From Limousia pullorum (GTDB lineage Bacteria > Bacillota > Clostridia > Oscillospirales > Acutalibacteraceae), in NCBI GenBank assembly GCA_018714545.1, contig DVNG01000075.1, positions 1-6,744 of the forward strand: a stretch of DNA of 6,744 bases, in the 5' to 3' direction. The position numbers were made by a program, and so were the translations under genes. Below, piece by piece: positions 1 to 6,172 of this stretch; position 1 is the stretch's first letter, and the number at the start of each line of letters is the position of its first letter. The notes under the pieces were generated by a model that was given only the letters and a program-made list of their open reading frames with translations, searched no databases and was not told the origin of the DNA.

Positions 1-1382
1 GGAACCTTGCCCTTGCTTGTCATAAGATATTTTGAACGGTCAAGAAGCACGTCCATTGCGCCCTTTGTAATGAGTGTTGGAACTCCCTCGATGTCGTGGA
101 GTGTACTCATAAGCTTTCTGTCGGAGTCAAAGGCGATTTCTCCCAAACGTGGGTGCTGTTCTCTGTAGACTTCCTCTTCAACACCAAAGTGTTCGCCCAG
201 CATAACCAGAGCTACCTCTGTTGGGTCGCCGATTGATGTGCCTTTTTCAGCATCGTGGGTGGCGTCGCTTGCAAGAATTGCGGATTTCAAAAGAAGTCTT
301 TGCACATCGTTTGCAAGGTTAATTTCTTTTCCGTCGAACAGTACTCCGTCAGCATAGATTTTCTGAGGTTTCATCTTGTTTTGGGTCAGTGTTCCGGTTT
401 TGTCGGAACAGATTACGGAAACACATCCCAAGCTTTCAACGGCTTTCAAATCCTTCATGATGGCGTTTTGCTGAGCCATTTTCTGTGTTCCCATTGCCAA
501 AACTATGGTTACAATGGAGGAAAGAGCCTCAGGAATTGCGGCAACCGCCAGAGCTACTGCGAACATAAGGGAATCCAAAATTCCCATTCCGCTTCTGAAA
601 ATTGACAATGCAAAAACAAGAGCGGAAATTATCATAATGATAATTGCAAGCTTTGCGCTGAATTTATCAAGGCTTTCCTGCAAAGGTGTTTTTCTCTGCT
701 GAGTTTGGTTCATCAAAGCGGCGATTTTACCAAGCTCTGTGTTCATTCCTGTTGCGGTTACAACTATTGTTGCTCGTCCGTAGGTTACAAGTGAACCGGA
801 GAATACCATGTTTTTCTGGTCGCCCAATGCAACCTTTTCAGAGTTGATAACATCTACTGTTTTGTCAACGCCCTCGCTCTCACCGGTGAGGGAGCTTTCA
901 TTAACTTTAAGGGAGAAGTTTTCTAAAATTCTTCCGTCTGCAACAACCATGTCGCCGGCTTCCAAAAATACTATATCGCCTGGCACAATCTGTGCGGATG
1001 GGATTTCCATCTTTTTGCCGTCACGGAGAACCTTTGCCGTTGGTGATGACATGGCTTTTAAGCTTTCCAGGGATTTTTCAGCTTTAAAATACTGCACTGT
1101 TCCCAGTATAGCATTGAGGATAAGAACTGCTATGATAACTATTGTGCTTTCAAGGTTTCCGGAAAAAGCGGAAATCAGTGCTGCGGCAATGAGAATAATA
1201 ACCAGCAGATCTTTAAACTGTTCTAAAAATACCTGAATTACAGATTTTTTCTTTCCCTCATAGAGCTTGTTCTCGCCGAATTTTTCAATACGGCTTGAAG
1301 CTTCCTGCTCGGAAAGTCCGGCGGAAGTGGTCTTTAAATCGTCCAAAGCCTGCTGAGGGGTTTTAGAGAAATATTGTTCCAT
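1..1382 (-). CDS. Calcium-type P-type (P2) cation ATPase, N-terminal 460 residues, cut by window edge
   Basis: Membrane pump that couples ATP hydrolysis to cation export, most likely Ca2+. My translation of the minus strand from ATG at 1382-1380 gives 460 open residues. They show an N-terminal cytoplasmic segment, TM1 and TM2 (about 58-75 and 80-98), the actuator domain with TGES at 166-169, and TM3 and TM4 (about 244-262 and 271-297). TM4 carries the ion-site motif IPEAL (P284, E285). The phosphorylation motif DKTGTLT has its aspartate at D327. The nucleotide-binding domain shows GDPTE (385-389), FDSDRK (418-423) and KGA (440-442). The start has AAAGGA about 8 nt upstream; an in-frame ATG three codons earlier sits directly on that site and is less likely. 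Family members are usually near 850-900 residues, so the hinge and TM5-TM10 lie outside the window. Ca2+ specificity is inferred from P2-type similarity; the TM5/6 ligands that would confirm it are not visible. Confidence 0.93.
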   Translation of the reverse strand, partial: MEQYFSKTPQQALDDLKTTSAGLSEQEASSRIEKFGENKLYEGKKKSVIQVFLEQFKDLLVIILIAAALISAFSGNLESTIVIIAVLILNAILGTVQYFKAEKSLESLKAMSSPTAKVLRDGKKMEIPSAQIVPGDIVFLEAGDMVVADGRILENFSLKVNESSLTGESEGVDKTVDVINSEKVALGDQKNMVFSGSLVTYGRATIVVTATGMNTELGKIAALMNQTQQRKTPLQESLDKFSAKLAIIIMIISALVFALSIFRSGMGILDSLMFAVALAVAAIPEALSSIVTIVLAMGTQKMAQQNAIMKDLKAVESLGCVSVICSDKTGTLTQNKMKPQKIYADGVLFDGKEINLANDVQRLLLKSAILASDATHDAEKGTSIGDPTEVALVMLGEHFGVEEEVYREQHPRLGEIAFDSDRKLMSTLHDIEGVPTLITKGAMDVLLDRSKYLMTSKGKV

Positions 1383-1436
1383 TTTGTACATCCTTTCATA
1401 AACTAAAAAACAATACCTAAAATTGGATTATTTTTT

Positions 1437-1465
1437 ATTATAACAAAATAAATGTCATAAGTCAT
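1437..1465 (-). promoter_or_regulatory. Extended -10 promoter for the P-type ATPase
   Basis: On the minus strand a perfect TATAAT (1442-1437) is preceded by TG one base away, which makes an extended -10. A weak -35, ATGACT (1465-1460), lies 17 nt upstream. Transcription would start near 1430, giving a leader of about 48 nt. The -35 overlaps a direct repeat, ATGAC twice at 7-bp period (1454-1465), which could be an operator or chance. The metK terminator lies upstream, so the ATPase probably has its own transcript. Confidence 0.6.
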
Positions 1466-1558
1466 CAAAATACGGCAAAGTTTACACAGTTTTTTCAATT
1501 GACCTTTCCTTTGCTTTTTATTATTTTGGGATATTTTACCCACTCTATTTCCATTTAG

Positions 1559-1609
1559 AAAAAAATTATAAAATAAAACAGGCGCCCGGTTTTATTGCCA
1601 AACGCCTGT
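1559..1609 (-). terminator. Rho-independent terminator of metK
   Basis: Read on the minus strand, ACAGGCG (1609-1603) pairs with CGCCTGT (1584-1578). The stem can be extended inward by UUUGG/CCGGG pairs that include G-U pairs. A T-rich tail follows at once (TTTTATTTTATAATTTTTTT, 1578-1559). It begins about 12 nt after the metK stop codon and separates metK from the ATPase gene. Confidence 0.85.
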
Positions 1610-1620
1610 AGATGATTTAA

Positions 1621-2802
1621 TTATGCCAATGCCATTTTAAGCTCTTCTGTTTTGTCTGTGTTTTCCCAGAGAACGCCCAAATCCTCACGGCCCATATGAC
1701 CATAAGCGGCGAGAGGGAGATATTTTGTTTCTGTGAGCTTCAAATTCTTGATGATTGCGGCAGGACGGCAGTCGAATACTTTCTTAACTGCCTCTGCGAT
1801 AGCCTCATCGCTATAGGAAGAGGTGTGGAATGTATTTACAAGGATTGAAACAGGCTTTGCAACGCCGATTGCGTATGCCAGCTGAACCTCACATCTTTTT
1901 GCAAGTCCTGCTGCAACAATGTTCTTTGCAATGTATCTTGCATAGTAAGCAGCACTTCTGTCAACCTTTGTCGGGTCTTTTCCGGAGAAAGCTCCGCCGC
2001 CGTGGCAGGCATATCCGCCGTATGTGTCAACAATAATCTTTCTTCCTGTAAGACCGCTGTCGCCTACAGGGCCGCCGATAACAAATCTGCCTGTTGGGTT
2101 TACATAAATCTTTGTGTTTTCGTCCAAAAGGTTTGCAGGGATAATCTCCTTGATAACCTTTTCTGTAAGGTCGTTTCTAATCTGCTCAAGTGTTGCTGTT
2201 TCCTCGTGCTGAGTGGAAACAACAACTGTGTCAATTCTTACAACCTTGTCGTCGTCATACTCAACTGTAACCTGAGTTTTGCCGTCAGGTCTGAGGTATG
2301 GGAGAGTGCCGTTTTTTCTAACCTCTGTAAGTCTTTTTGCAAGCTTGTGTGCAAGAGAGATTGCCAAAGGCATAAGCTCCGGTGTTTCGTCGCATGCAAA
2401 ACCGAACATCATACCCTGGTCGCCTGCGCCTGTGGAGTTGAAAACATCCTCTTCGCCGTTTTTAAGCTCGTAAGAAGCGTTAACGCCCATTGCGATATCC
2501 GGTGACTGAGAGTCGATTGAGGTGAGAACTGCGCAGTTGTTTCCGTCAAAACCGCAGTCAAGTGTGTTGTATCCTATATCGTTTATAACTTTTCTGGCAA
2601 CAGCCGGAATGTCTACATAACAATCTGTGGTGATTTCACCCATTACGTGTACCATGCCTGTGGTTGCTGTTACTTCGCAGGCTACGTGGGCGTTTTTATC
2701 CTGTTCCAATATTGCGTCCAAAACAGCGTCAGAAATCTGGTCGCATACTTTGTCCGGATGTCCCTCTGTTACTGATTCAGATGTGAAAAATCTCTTTGCC
2801 AT
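1621..2802 (-). CDS. metK: S-adenosylmethionine synthase (methionine adenosyltransferase)
   Basis: Cytosolic enzyme that makes S-adenosylmethionine from methionine and ATP, releasing phosphate and diphosphate. It supplies the methyl donor for cell methyltransferases. The 393-residue product is full length for bacterial MetK. Diagnostic motifs are intact: GHPDK at 14-18 (ATP and Mg2+ site), the signature GAGDQGMMFG at 125-134, PTGRFVIGGPVGDSGLTGRK at 236-254 and the P-loop-like GGGAFSGKD at 268-276. ATG at 2802-2800 has a strong site, GGAAGGAG, about 7 nt upstream. The stop is TAA, followed closely by an intrinsic terminator. Upstream lies a SAM-I riboswitch with its own terminator and promoter, so expression should fall when SAM is plentiful. 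It appears to be a single-gene transcription unit. Confidence 0.98.
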   Translation of the reverse strand: MAKRFFTSESVTEGHPDKVCDQISDAVLDAILEQDKNAHVACEVTATTGMVHVMGEITTDCYVDIPAVARKVINDIGYNTLDCGFDGNNCAVLTSIDSQSPDIAMGVNASYELKNGEEDVFNSTGAGDQGMMFGFACDETPELMPLAISLAHKLAKRLTEVRKNGTLPYLRPDGKTQVTVEYDDDKVVRIDTVVVSTQHEETATLEQIRNDLTEKVIKEIIPANLLDENTKIYVNPTGRFVIGGPVGDSGLTGRKIIVDTYGGYACHGGGAFSGKDPTKVDRSAAYYARYIAKNIVAAGLAKRCEVQLAYAIGVAKPVSILVNTFHTSSYSDEAIAEAVKKVFDCRPAAIIKNLKLTETKYLPLAAYGHMGREDLGVLWENTDKTEELKMALA

Positions 2803-2849
2803 GTTTTTTCTCCTTCCGATTTTTTATTATCTAAAATAAGATGAAACTT

Positions 2850-2894
2850 TTTATAAAAAAATAAAACCGCCGGTCGGTGTTCCGAACAGCGGGT
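2850..2894 (-). terminator. SAM riboswitch expression platform: intrinsic terminator
   Basis: On the minus strand ACCCGCUGUUCGG (2894 downward) folds back through an AACA loop onto CCGACCGGCGGU, a stem of about 12 pairs with two mismatches. TTTTATTTTTTTAT follows. A competing antiterminator is visible: UCCGAA in the aptamer 3' side (2912-2907) is exactly complementary to UUCGGA (2886-2881), the upper 5' arm of the terminator. SAM binding should sequester the aptamer side and allow termination before metK, the usual S-box logic. Confidence 0.88.
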
Positions 2895-2898
2895 ATAA

Positions 2899-2993
2899 AC
2901 TCATCTTTCGGATTTACCGCAGGACTTGGCACCTTACATTAAGCAGGTTGCCGGACTTCACAGGGCCTGTTCCCTCAGTCACTCTTGATAAGC
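2899..2993 (-). promoter_or_regulatory. SAM-I (S-box) riboswitch aptamer controlling metK
   Basis: The minus strand reads as a classic S-box. P1 is GCUUAUC (2993-2987) with GAUGAGU (2905-2899). Inside lie the conserved CUUAUCAAGAG start, a GAGGGA...GGCCC...GUGAAG block, CCGGCAACC, a P3 hairpin (ACCUGCUUA/UAAGGU), GGUGCCAA, and UCCGAAAGAUGAG at the 3' side. This layout matches the SAM-I class that senses S-adenosylmethionine. It sits between a strong promoter and an intrinsic terminator in front of metK, so it is an off-switch that feeds SAM level back on SAM synthesis. Confidence 0.95.
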
Positions 2994-3026
2994 AGTAATT
3001 ATTCTCTTTTTTGTAGTTCGTAATGT

Positions 3027-3055
3027 ATTATAACCATAGCGGGGAAAAAAGTCAA
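3027..3055 (-). promoter_or_regulatory. Sigma-A promoter of the riboswitch-metK transcript
   Basis: On the minus strand TTGACT (3055-3050) and a perfect TATAAT (3032-3027) are separated by exactly 17 nt. Transcription should start near 3020, about 27 nt before the P1 stem of the riboswitch. This near-consensus promoter fits strong constitutive initiation, with control left to the riboswitch. Confidence 0.85.
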
Positions 3056-3167
3056 CAGCAGTTTTTGTAAAAATATTGCCTTAAAAACATAATAAATGGA
3101 ATAATTATCAAATTTTAGGAAAAATTCAGATTTTATCAGTTTATTTTACCGTTTTTTATCAAAGTGT
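3056..3167. other. AT-rich divergent intergenic spacer, no gene seen
   Basis: The 457-nt gap between the metK and trmB start codons holds the riboswitch and two divergent promoters; this is the stretch between the two -35 boxes. I see no coding region or RNA. The hexamer TTATCA occurs three times in the same orientation, at 3105-3110, 3133-3138 and 3156-3161, with the last copy 6 nt before the trmB -35 box. In sequence this AT-rich the copies may be chance. Confidence 0.5.
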
Positions 3168-3196
3168 TTGCAAATGGACATATTGTTTGGTATAAT
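3168..3196 (+). promoter_or_regulatory. Sigma-A promoter of the trmB-lipoprotein-TCS gene series
   Basis: TTGCAA (3168-3173) and a perfect TATAAT (3191-3196) are separated by 17 nt, and TGG directly before the -10 gives an extended -10 (TGnTATAAT). Transcription should start near 3203, leaving a 57-nt leader to the trmB ATG. It points away from the metK promoter. No terminator is visible downstream within the window, so it may serve all four plus-strand genes. Confidence 0.8.
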
Positions 3197-3259
3197 AAAT
3201 TAGATAGTCAAAAAGTATACCTATTTGAAAATTAAAATAAAGAATTGTTTGGTGAAATA

Positions 3260-3979
3260 ATGAGAATAAGAAAGAAACCTTGGGCGGAACCGTAGCTTGC
3301 CGCCTGTGATTTTTATATAAAAAATCCGGCAGAAACAAGAGGAAACTGGAGCAAAGTTTTTGAAAAACAGCAGCCGCTGCATCTGGAGCTTGGCTGCGGA
3401 AAGGGAAGCTTTGTTGCCCAGGCGGCTTTGGCTTATCCCGATGTAAATTTTATTGCCGTTGACATAAAAAGCGATATGCTTGGCGTGGGAAGAAGAAATA
3501 TTGTAAAATTCTTTCAGGAGGCAGGAAAAACCGTTGATGATGTAAAAAATATCGCTTTGGTTGCCTGGAATGTGGAGCAGATTGAAAAGATAATTTCTCC
3601 GGAAGATAAAATAGAGAGAATTTATATAAATTTCTGCAATCCATGGCCAAGAGGAAAGCACAAGAAGAGAAGACTTACTTTCCCTTTGAAGCTTATGAAA
3701 TACAGAGAATTTCTCGAAGAGGGCGGAGAAATCCGTTTTAAAACCGACGATGACGAGCTTTTTGAGGAAAGCCTTGAATATTTTGAAGAGTGCGGTTTCA
3801 GAATTGACTATATAACAAGGGACTTGCACAACAGCGATTTTTCAAAAATCTACGGGGAAAACTTTATGACAGAACACGAGAGAATGTTTTCCCAGGAGGG
3901 TATTAAAATTAAATACTGCACGGCAGTAAAGGACGTTTTGCCGGAAAAGAAAGACGGCGAAAAGGAAGTTTCCGAATAA
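3260..3979 (+). CDS. trmB: tRNA (guanine-N7-)-methyltransferase TrmB, interrupted by an in-frame TAG at codon 12 (possible pseudogene)
   Basis: TrmB uses SAM to methylate N7 of guanine 46 in the tRNA variable loop. The frame from ATG 3260 starts with the family-typical MRIRKKPWAEP, then meets TAG at 3293-3295. The next residues (LAACDFYIKNP) continue the family pattern in the same frame, so the TAG replaces one residue, plausibly Glu (GAG to TAG). The remaining 227 codons are open to TAA at 3977. They include the SAM-binding ELGCGKG (43-49), AVDIKS, NFCNPWP (124-130) with KHKKRRLT, FKTDDDELF and TEHERMFS. Total length of 239 codons is normal for the family. A downstream TTG start at 3428 would lose the SAM-binding loop, so reinitiation there would not give an active enzyme. 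The ribosome site is weak (GGTGA, 4 nt before ATG). I am sure of the family but not whether the gene is functional. Confidence 0.88.
3293..3331 (+). other. In-frame UAG followed by a predicted hairpin inside trmB
   Basis: UAG occupies 3293-3295. Two bases later, 3298-3302 (UGCCG) can pair with 3327-3331 (CGGCA). After a 5-nt bulge (3303-3307), 3308-3314 (GAUUUUU) pairs with 3320-3326 (AAAAAUC) around the loop 3315-3319. The pairing is seen directly in the sequence; any role in readthrough is inference. Part of it follows from the conserved DFYIKN protein sequence, so it may be coincidental. Confidence 0.45.
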
Positions 3980-4006
3980 TTTTCATTATAAAAGGGAGGC
4001 GGAAAA

Positions 4007-5374
4007 ATGAAGATTAAGGAGTTTTTGGCCTGCTTAACGGCGGGACTGCTGGCGGTGCTTATGAGCGGATGCTCTATAGCTAATCTTGACAGCAAAGACC
4101 TTATGCGTCCGCCAAGACCTACAGGAGACAAAGCTCAAATTCAGCATCTTATAGAGCAAAATGCAGGAAATCAGAAATATACACTTAAATATCCTCAAAG
4201 CGGTAATTACCGAAGCGCAGTTATACTTTATGATATGAACGGCGACGGAAGCGAAGAGGCTATAGGACTTTACAGAACAAAAGACGAAAACCCTCAGACT
4301 CATCTGGTTGTAATAGACGAGGTGGGAGAAGAGGAGGAACAGCAGTGGCAGATTGTTGGTGAGTTTACCACAGCCTTTCCGGAAGTGACAGAGGTTGATT
4401 TTGCCGACCTCAACGGAGACGGAATTGACGAGATTATAGTGGGCTGGAACGCCAACAGCACAATGACAAATGTTTTGTCGGTGTACAGCTATGACAACAA
4501 CCAGTGCACTCAGATATCTTCCGACGAAATATATTACGAGTTTGCGGTGGGGGATTTTACCCAAAGCGGATTTGACAGCATTGTGCTGATAAATTTAAGC
4601 ACATCGGAAAAAAGTGCAGCGGCTTCTCTTTACTGCTACAACGACAACGATAAAAAAATCACATTGGTTTCAGAAGCTGCTATGGATTCGGAAGTCACAA
4701 GGCTGTTTAATGTGACATCGGGAAAGGTTGACAGCACAGGAACCTTTGCGGTGTTTGCCGACGGTGTTACGGGACTGAGATATAACACACAGGTTATCTA
4801 TTTTGATGTTCCTCAGTTCCAGCTGAAAAGCGAAACGGTGCAGAGCGGACTTATCAGCGAATACGATTCCATAAATCTTAAATCCACCGCCATTGTATCA
4901 AAGGATATCAACGGTGACGGAATAGTGGAAATTCCGGTATGCACCAAAATGCCTTCGGACTCATCGTCAACAGGTATGGAATACGCAGGACTTATTTCAT
5001 GGTGCAACTACTCAACCACCGACAACGATACCGAGATAGTCAGAACTGTTGTATACAACAATAAGGGCGGATATTACTATATAATCCCCGACGAATGGTA
5101 CGGACATGTTACTGCCGTAATTTCAGACGACGGAAGAACCATGACATTTATGGAATACAGCGACGGAGTTATAGGAGAAGCATTTTTCGCATTAAGACAG
5201 TATCCTGTAGGCGAATGGATTGACGGGGCAGACATGGACGGCTATTCCTTGATACTGAAAAACGAAAGTAACGCATATGGTTATGTTTTAATGGGTGACA
5301 GCGCTTATATCCCGAAAGAACAGGATATTTTGAATTCCTTTAGAGCTGCCGGAACCGGAGAAACGGTATTTTAA
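4007..5374 (+). CDS. Secreted lipoprotein with DxNGDG calcium-loop (VCBS/FG-GAP-like) repeats
   Basis: This 455-residue protein starts at ATG 4007 behind a strong GGGAGG. It has a lipoprotein signal peptide: MKIK, a hydrophobic core (about 6-19) and the lipobox LMSGC with cysteine at 22. It should be lipid-anchored on the outer face of the cytoplasmic membrane. Three EF-hand-like loops are visible: DMNGDGSEE (from 76), DLNGDGIDE (from 134) and DINGDGIVE (from 300). Each is followed or preceded by short hydrophobic strands, as in FG-GAP/VCBS beta-propeller blades. A degenerate copy (GDFTQSGFDSIVLIN) begins near 182. The loops suggest Ca2+ binding, which is inference. No catalytic motif is recognised. 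It lies 27 nt after trmB and 50 nt before the response regulator, with kinase next, so it could be an accessory sensor or a target of that system. The exact function is unknown. Confidence 0.85.
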   Translation: MKIKEFLACLTAGLLAVLMSGCSIANLDSKDLMRPPRPTGDKAQIQHLIEQNAGNQKYTLKYPQSGNYRSAVILYDMNGDGSEEAIGLYRTKDENPQTHLVVIDEVGEEEEQQWQIVGEFTTAFPEVTEVDFADLNGDGIDEIIVGWNANSTMTNVLSVYSYDNNQCTQISSDEIYYEFAVGDFTQSGFDSIVLINLSTSEKSAAASLYCYNDNDKKITLVSEAAMDSEVTRLFNVTSGKVDSTGTFAVFADGVTGLRYNTQVIYFDVPQFQLKSETVQSGLISEYDSINLKSTAIVSKDINGDGIVEIPVCTKMPSDSSSTGMEYAGLISWCNYSTTDNDTEIVRTVVYNNKGGYYYIIPDEWYGHVTAVISDDGRTMTFMEYSDGVIGEAFFALRQYPVGEWIDGADMDGYSLILKNESNAYGYVLMGDSAYIPKEQDILNSFRAAGTGETVF

Positions 5375-5414
5375 CCGGCTGAATTGACAGATTATAATAT
5401 TGAGAAATATAGAT

Positions 5415-5420
5415 GGAGGA
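5415..5420 (+). promoter_or_regulatory. Ribosome binding site that sets the response regulator start at 5425
   Basis: GGAGGA lies 4 nt before ATG 5425. An in-frame ATG at 5413 overlaps this site and has no Shine-Dalgarno sequence of its own. Starting at 5425 gives MKKILVCEDE, the usual beginning of a receiver domain. Confidence 0.85.
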
Positions 5421-5424
5421 AGTT

Positions 5425-6126
5425 ATGAAAAAAATTCTTGTTTGCGAAGACGAAACTGCTATAAGAGATTTTGTGGTTATAAACCTTAGAAGAGCCGGAT
5501 ATGACGTGGTTGAGGCGGACTGCGGTGAAGCGGCTTTGAAAAAATACGAGGAGCACAACGGCGATTTTGATGTTGCTATTCTCGATATTATGATGCCGGG
5601 AATCAGCGGCCTTGACGTGTGCAAGGAGCTGCGCAATAAAAACGGCACAATCGGAATTATCATGCTTTCCGCAAGAACACAGGAAATGGACAAGGTTACA
5701 GGTCTTATGCTTGGCGCAGACGACTATGTGACAAAGCCTTTCAGTCCCAGCGAGCTTACCGCAAGAGTTGACTCCCTTTACAGAAGAGTTGCTTTGGCAC
5801 GTGCTCACAGCGAAAATAATTTCAAAGAAGAGCTTACCTGCGGAATTTTCAAGCTGAACCTTAGAAACAGGTCATTTATGAAGGGCAATAAGGTTATAGA
5901 GCTTACACAGGTTGAGTTCCAGATTATGGAATACTTTTTCTCAAACCCGGGCGTTGCTCTTGACAGAACTGATATTTTAAACCATGTTTGGGGAAATGCA
6001 TATGTGGGCGAAGAAAAAATTGTTGACGTAAATATAAGAAGACTGAGAATGAAAGTTGAGGATGAGCCTTCAAACCCGAAATATATTGTAACAGTATGGG
6101 GTATGGGCTATAAATGGGAAGCTTGA
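5425..6126 (+). CDS. OmpR/PhoB-family two-component response regulator
   Basis: Cytosolic DNA-binding regulator of 233 residues, the normal length for the family. The receiver domain spans about 1-120, with acidic pocket E8/D9, phosphoacceptor D54 in LDIMMPG, S82 in LSAR, and K104 in KPF. The C-terminal winged helix (about 135-232) shows the typical pattern: IELTQVEFQIMEYF, then the recognition-helix region VDVNIRRLRMKVE, ending in GMGYKWE. Phosphorylation of D54 should favour dimerisation and promoter binding. The partner is almost certainly the histidine kinase that starts 46 nt downstream. A lipoprotein gene lies 50 nt upstream with no terminator between, so it is probably expressed with trmB and the lipoprotein. 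The regulon cannot be read from this window, and PhoB-like names such as PhoP or WalR would be guesses. Confidence 0.96.
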   Translation: MKKILVCEDETAIRDFVVINLRRAGYDVVEADCGEAALKKYEEHNGDFDVAILDIMMPGISGLDVCKELRNKNGTIGIIMLSARTQEMDKVTGLMLGADDYVTKPFSPSELTARVDSLYRRVALARAHSENNFKEELTCGIFKLNLRNRSFMKGNKVIELTQVEFQIMEYFFSNPGVALDRTDILNHVWGNAYVGEEKIVDVNIRRLRMKVEDEPSNPKYIVTVWGMGYKWEA

Positions 6127-6172
6127 TAAAAAGCTTAGGTAAATTAAAAACAAAAATCAGGGAGGCGAAAGG

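Noticed and set aside
808..1236. Plus-strand open frame of 142 codons
   Set aside because: It lies wholly opposite the P-type ATPase gene, which has clear family motifs; the plus-strand product has no recognisable domain and no ribosome site. The same holds for the smaller plus-strand frames at 255-702.
1527..1542. TGGG...CCCA inverted repeat as a second terminator between metK and the ATPase
   Set aside because: Only 4 bp pair before mismatches, with no T-run; the real metK terminator is at 1559-1609.
2002..2505. Plus-strand open frame of 167 codons
   Set aside because: It is antisense to metK, which is unmistakable on the other strand. The translation is cysteine-rich and low in family-like features.
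3221..3829. Minus-strand open frame of 202 codons
   Set aside because: It is antisense to trmB, whose motifs are clear on the plus strand; there is no ribosome site or domain.
1..5374. Shared calcium theme between the P-type ATPase and the calcium-loop lipoprotein
   Set aside because: They are on opposite strands in separate transcripts with metK and trmB between them; nothing in the sequence links them functionally.
5384..5398. TTGACA and TATAAT close together before the response regulator, as a possible internal promoter
   Set aside because: The two hexamers are only 3 nt apart, so they cannot form one sigma-A promoter. Using TATAAT alone with a 17-nt spacer gives a poor -35 (TTTAAC); using TTGACA gives a start inside the ribosome site. 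A weak promoter is not excluded but is not supported.
6119..6136. Repeated AAGCTT around the response regulator stop as a possible terminator
   Set aside because: The two hexamers can form a 6-bp stem with a 6-nt loop, but no T-run follows, and AAGCTT is itself palindromic, so the pairing is trivial.
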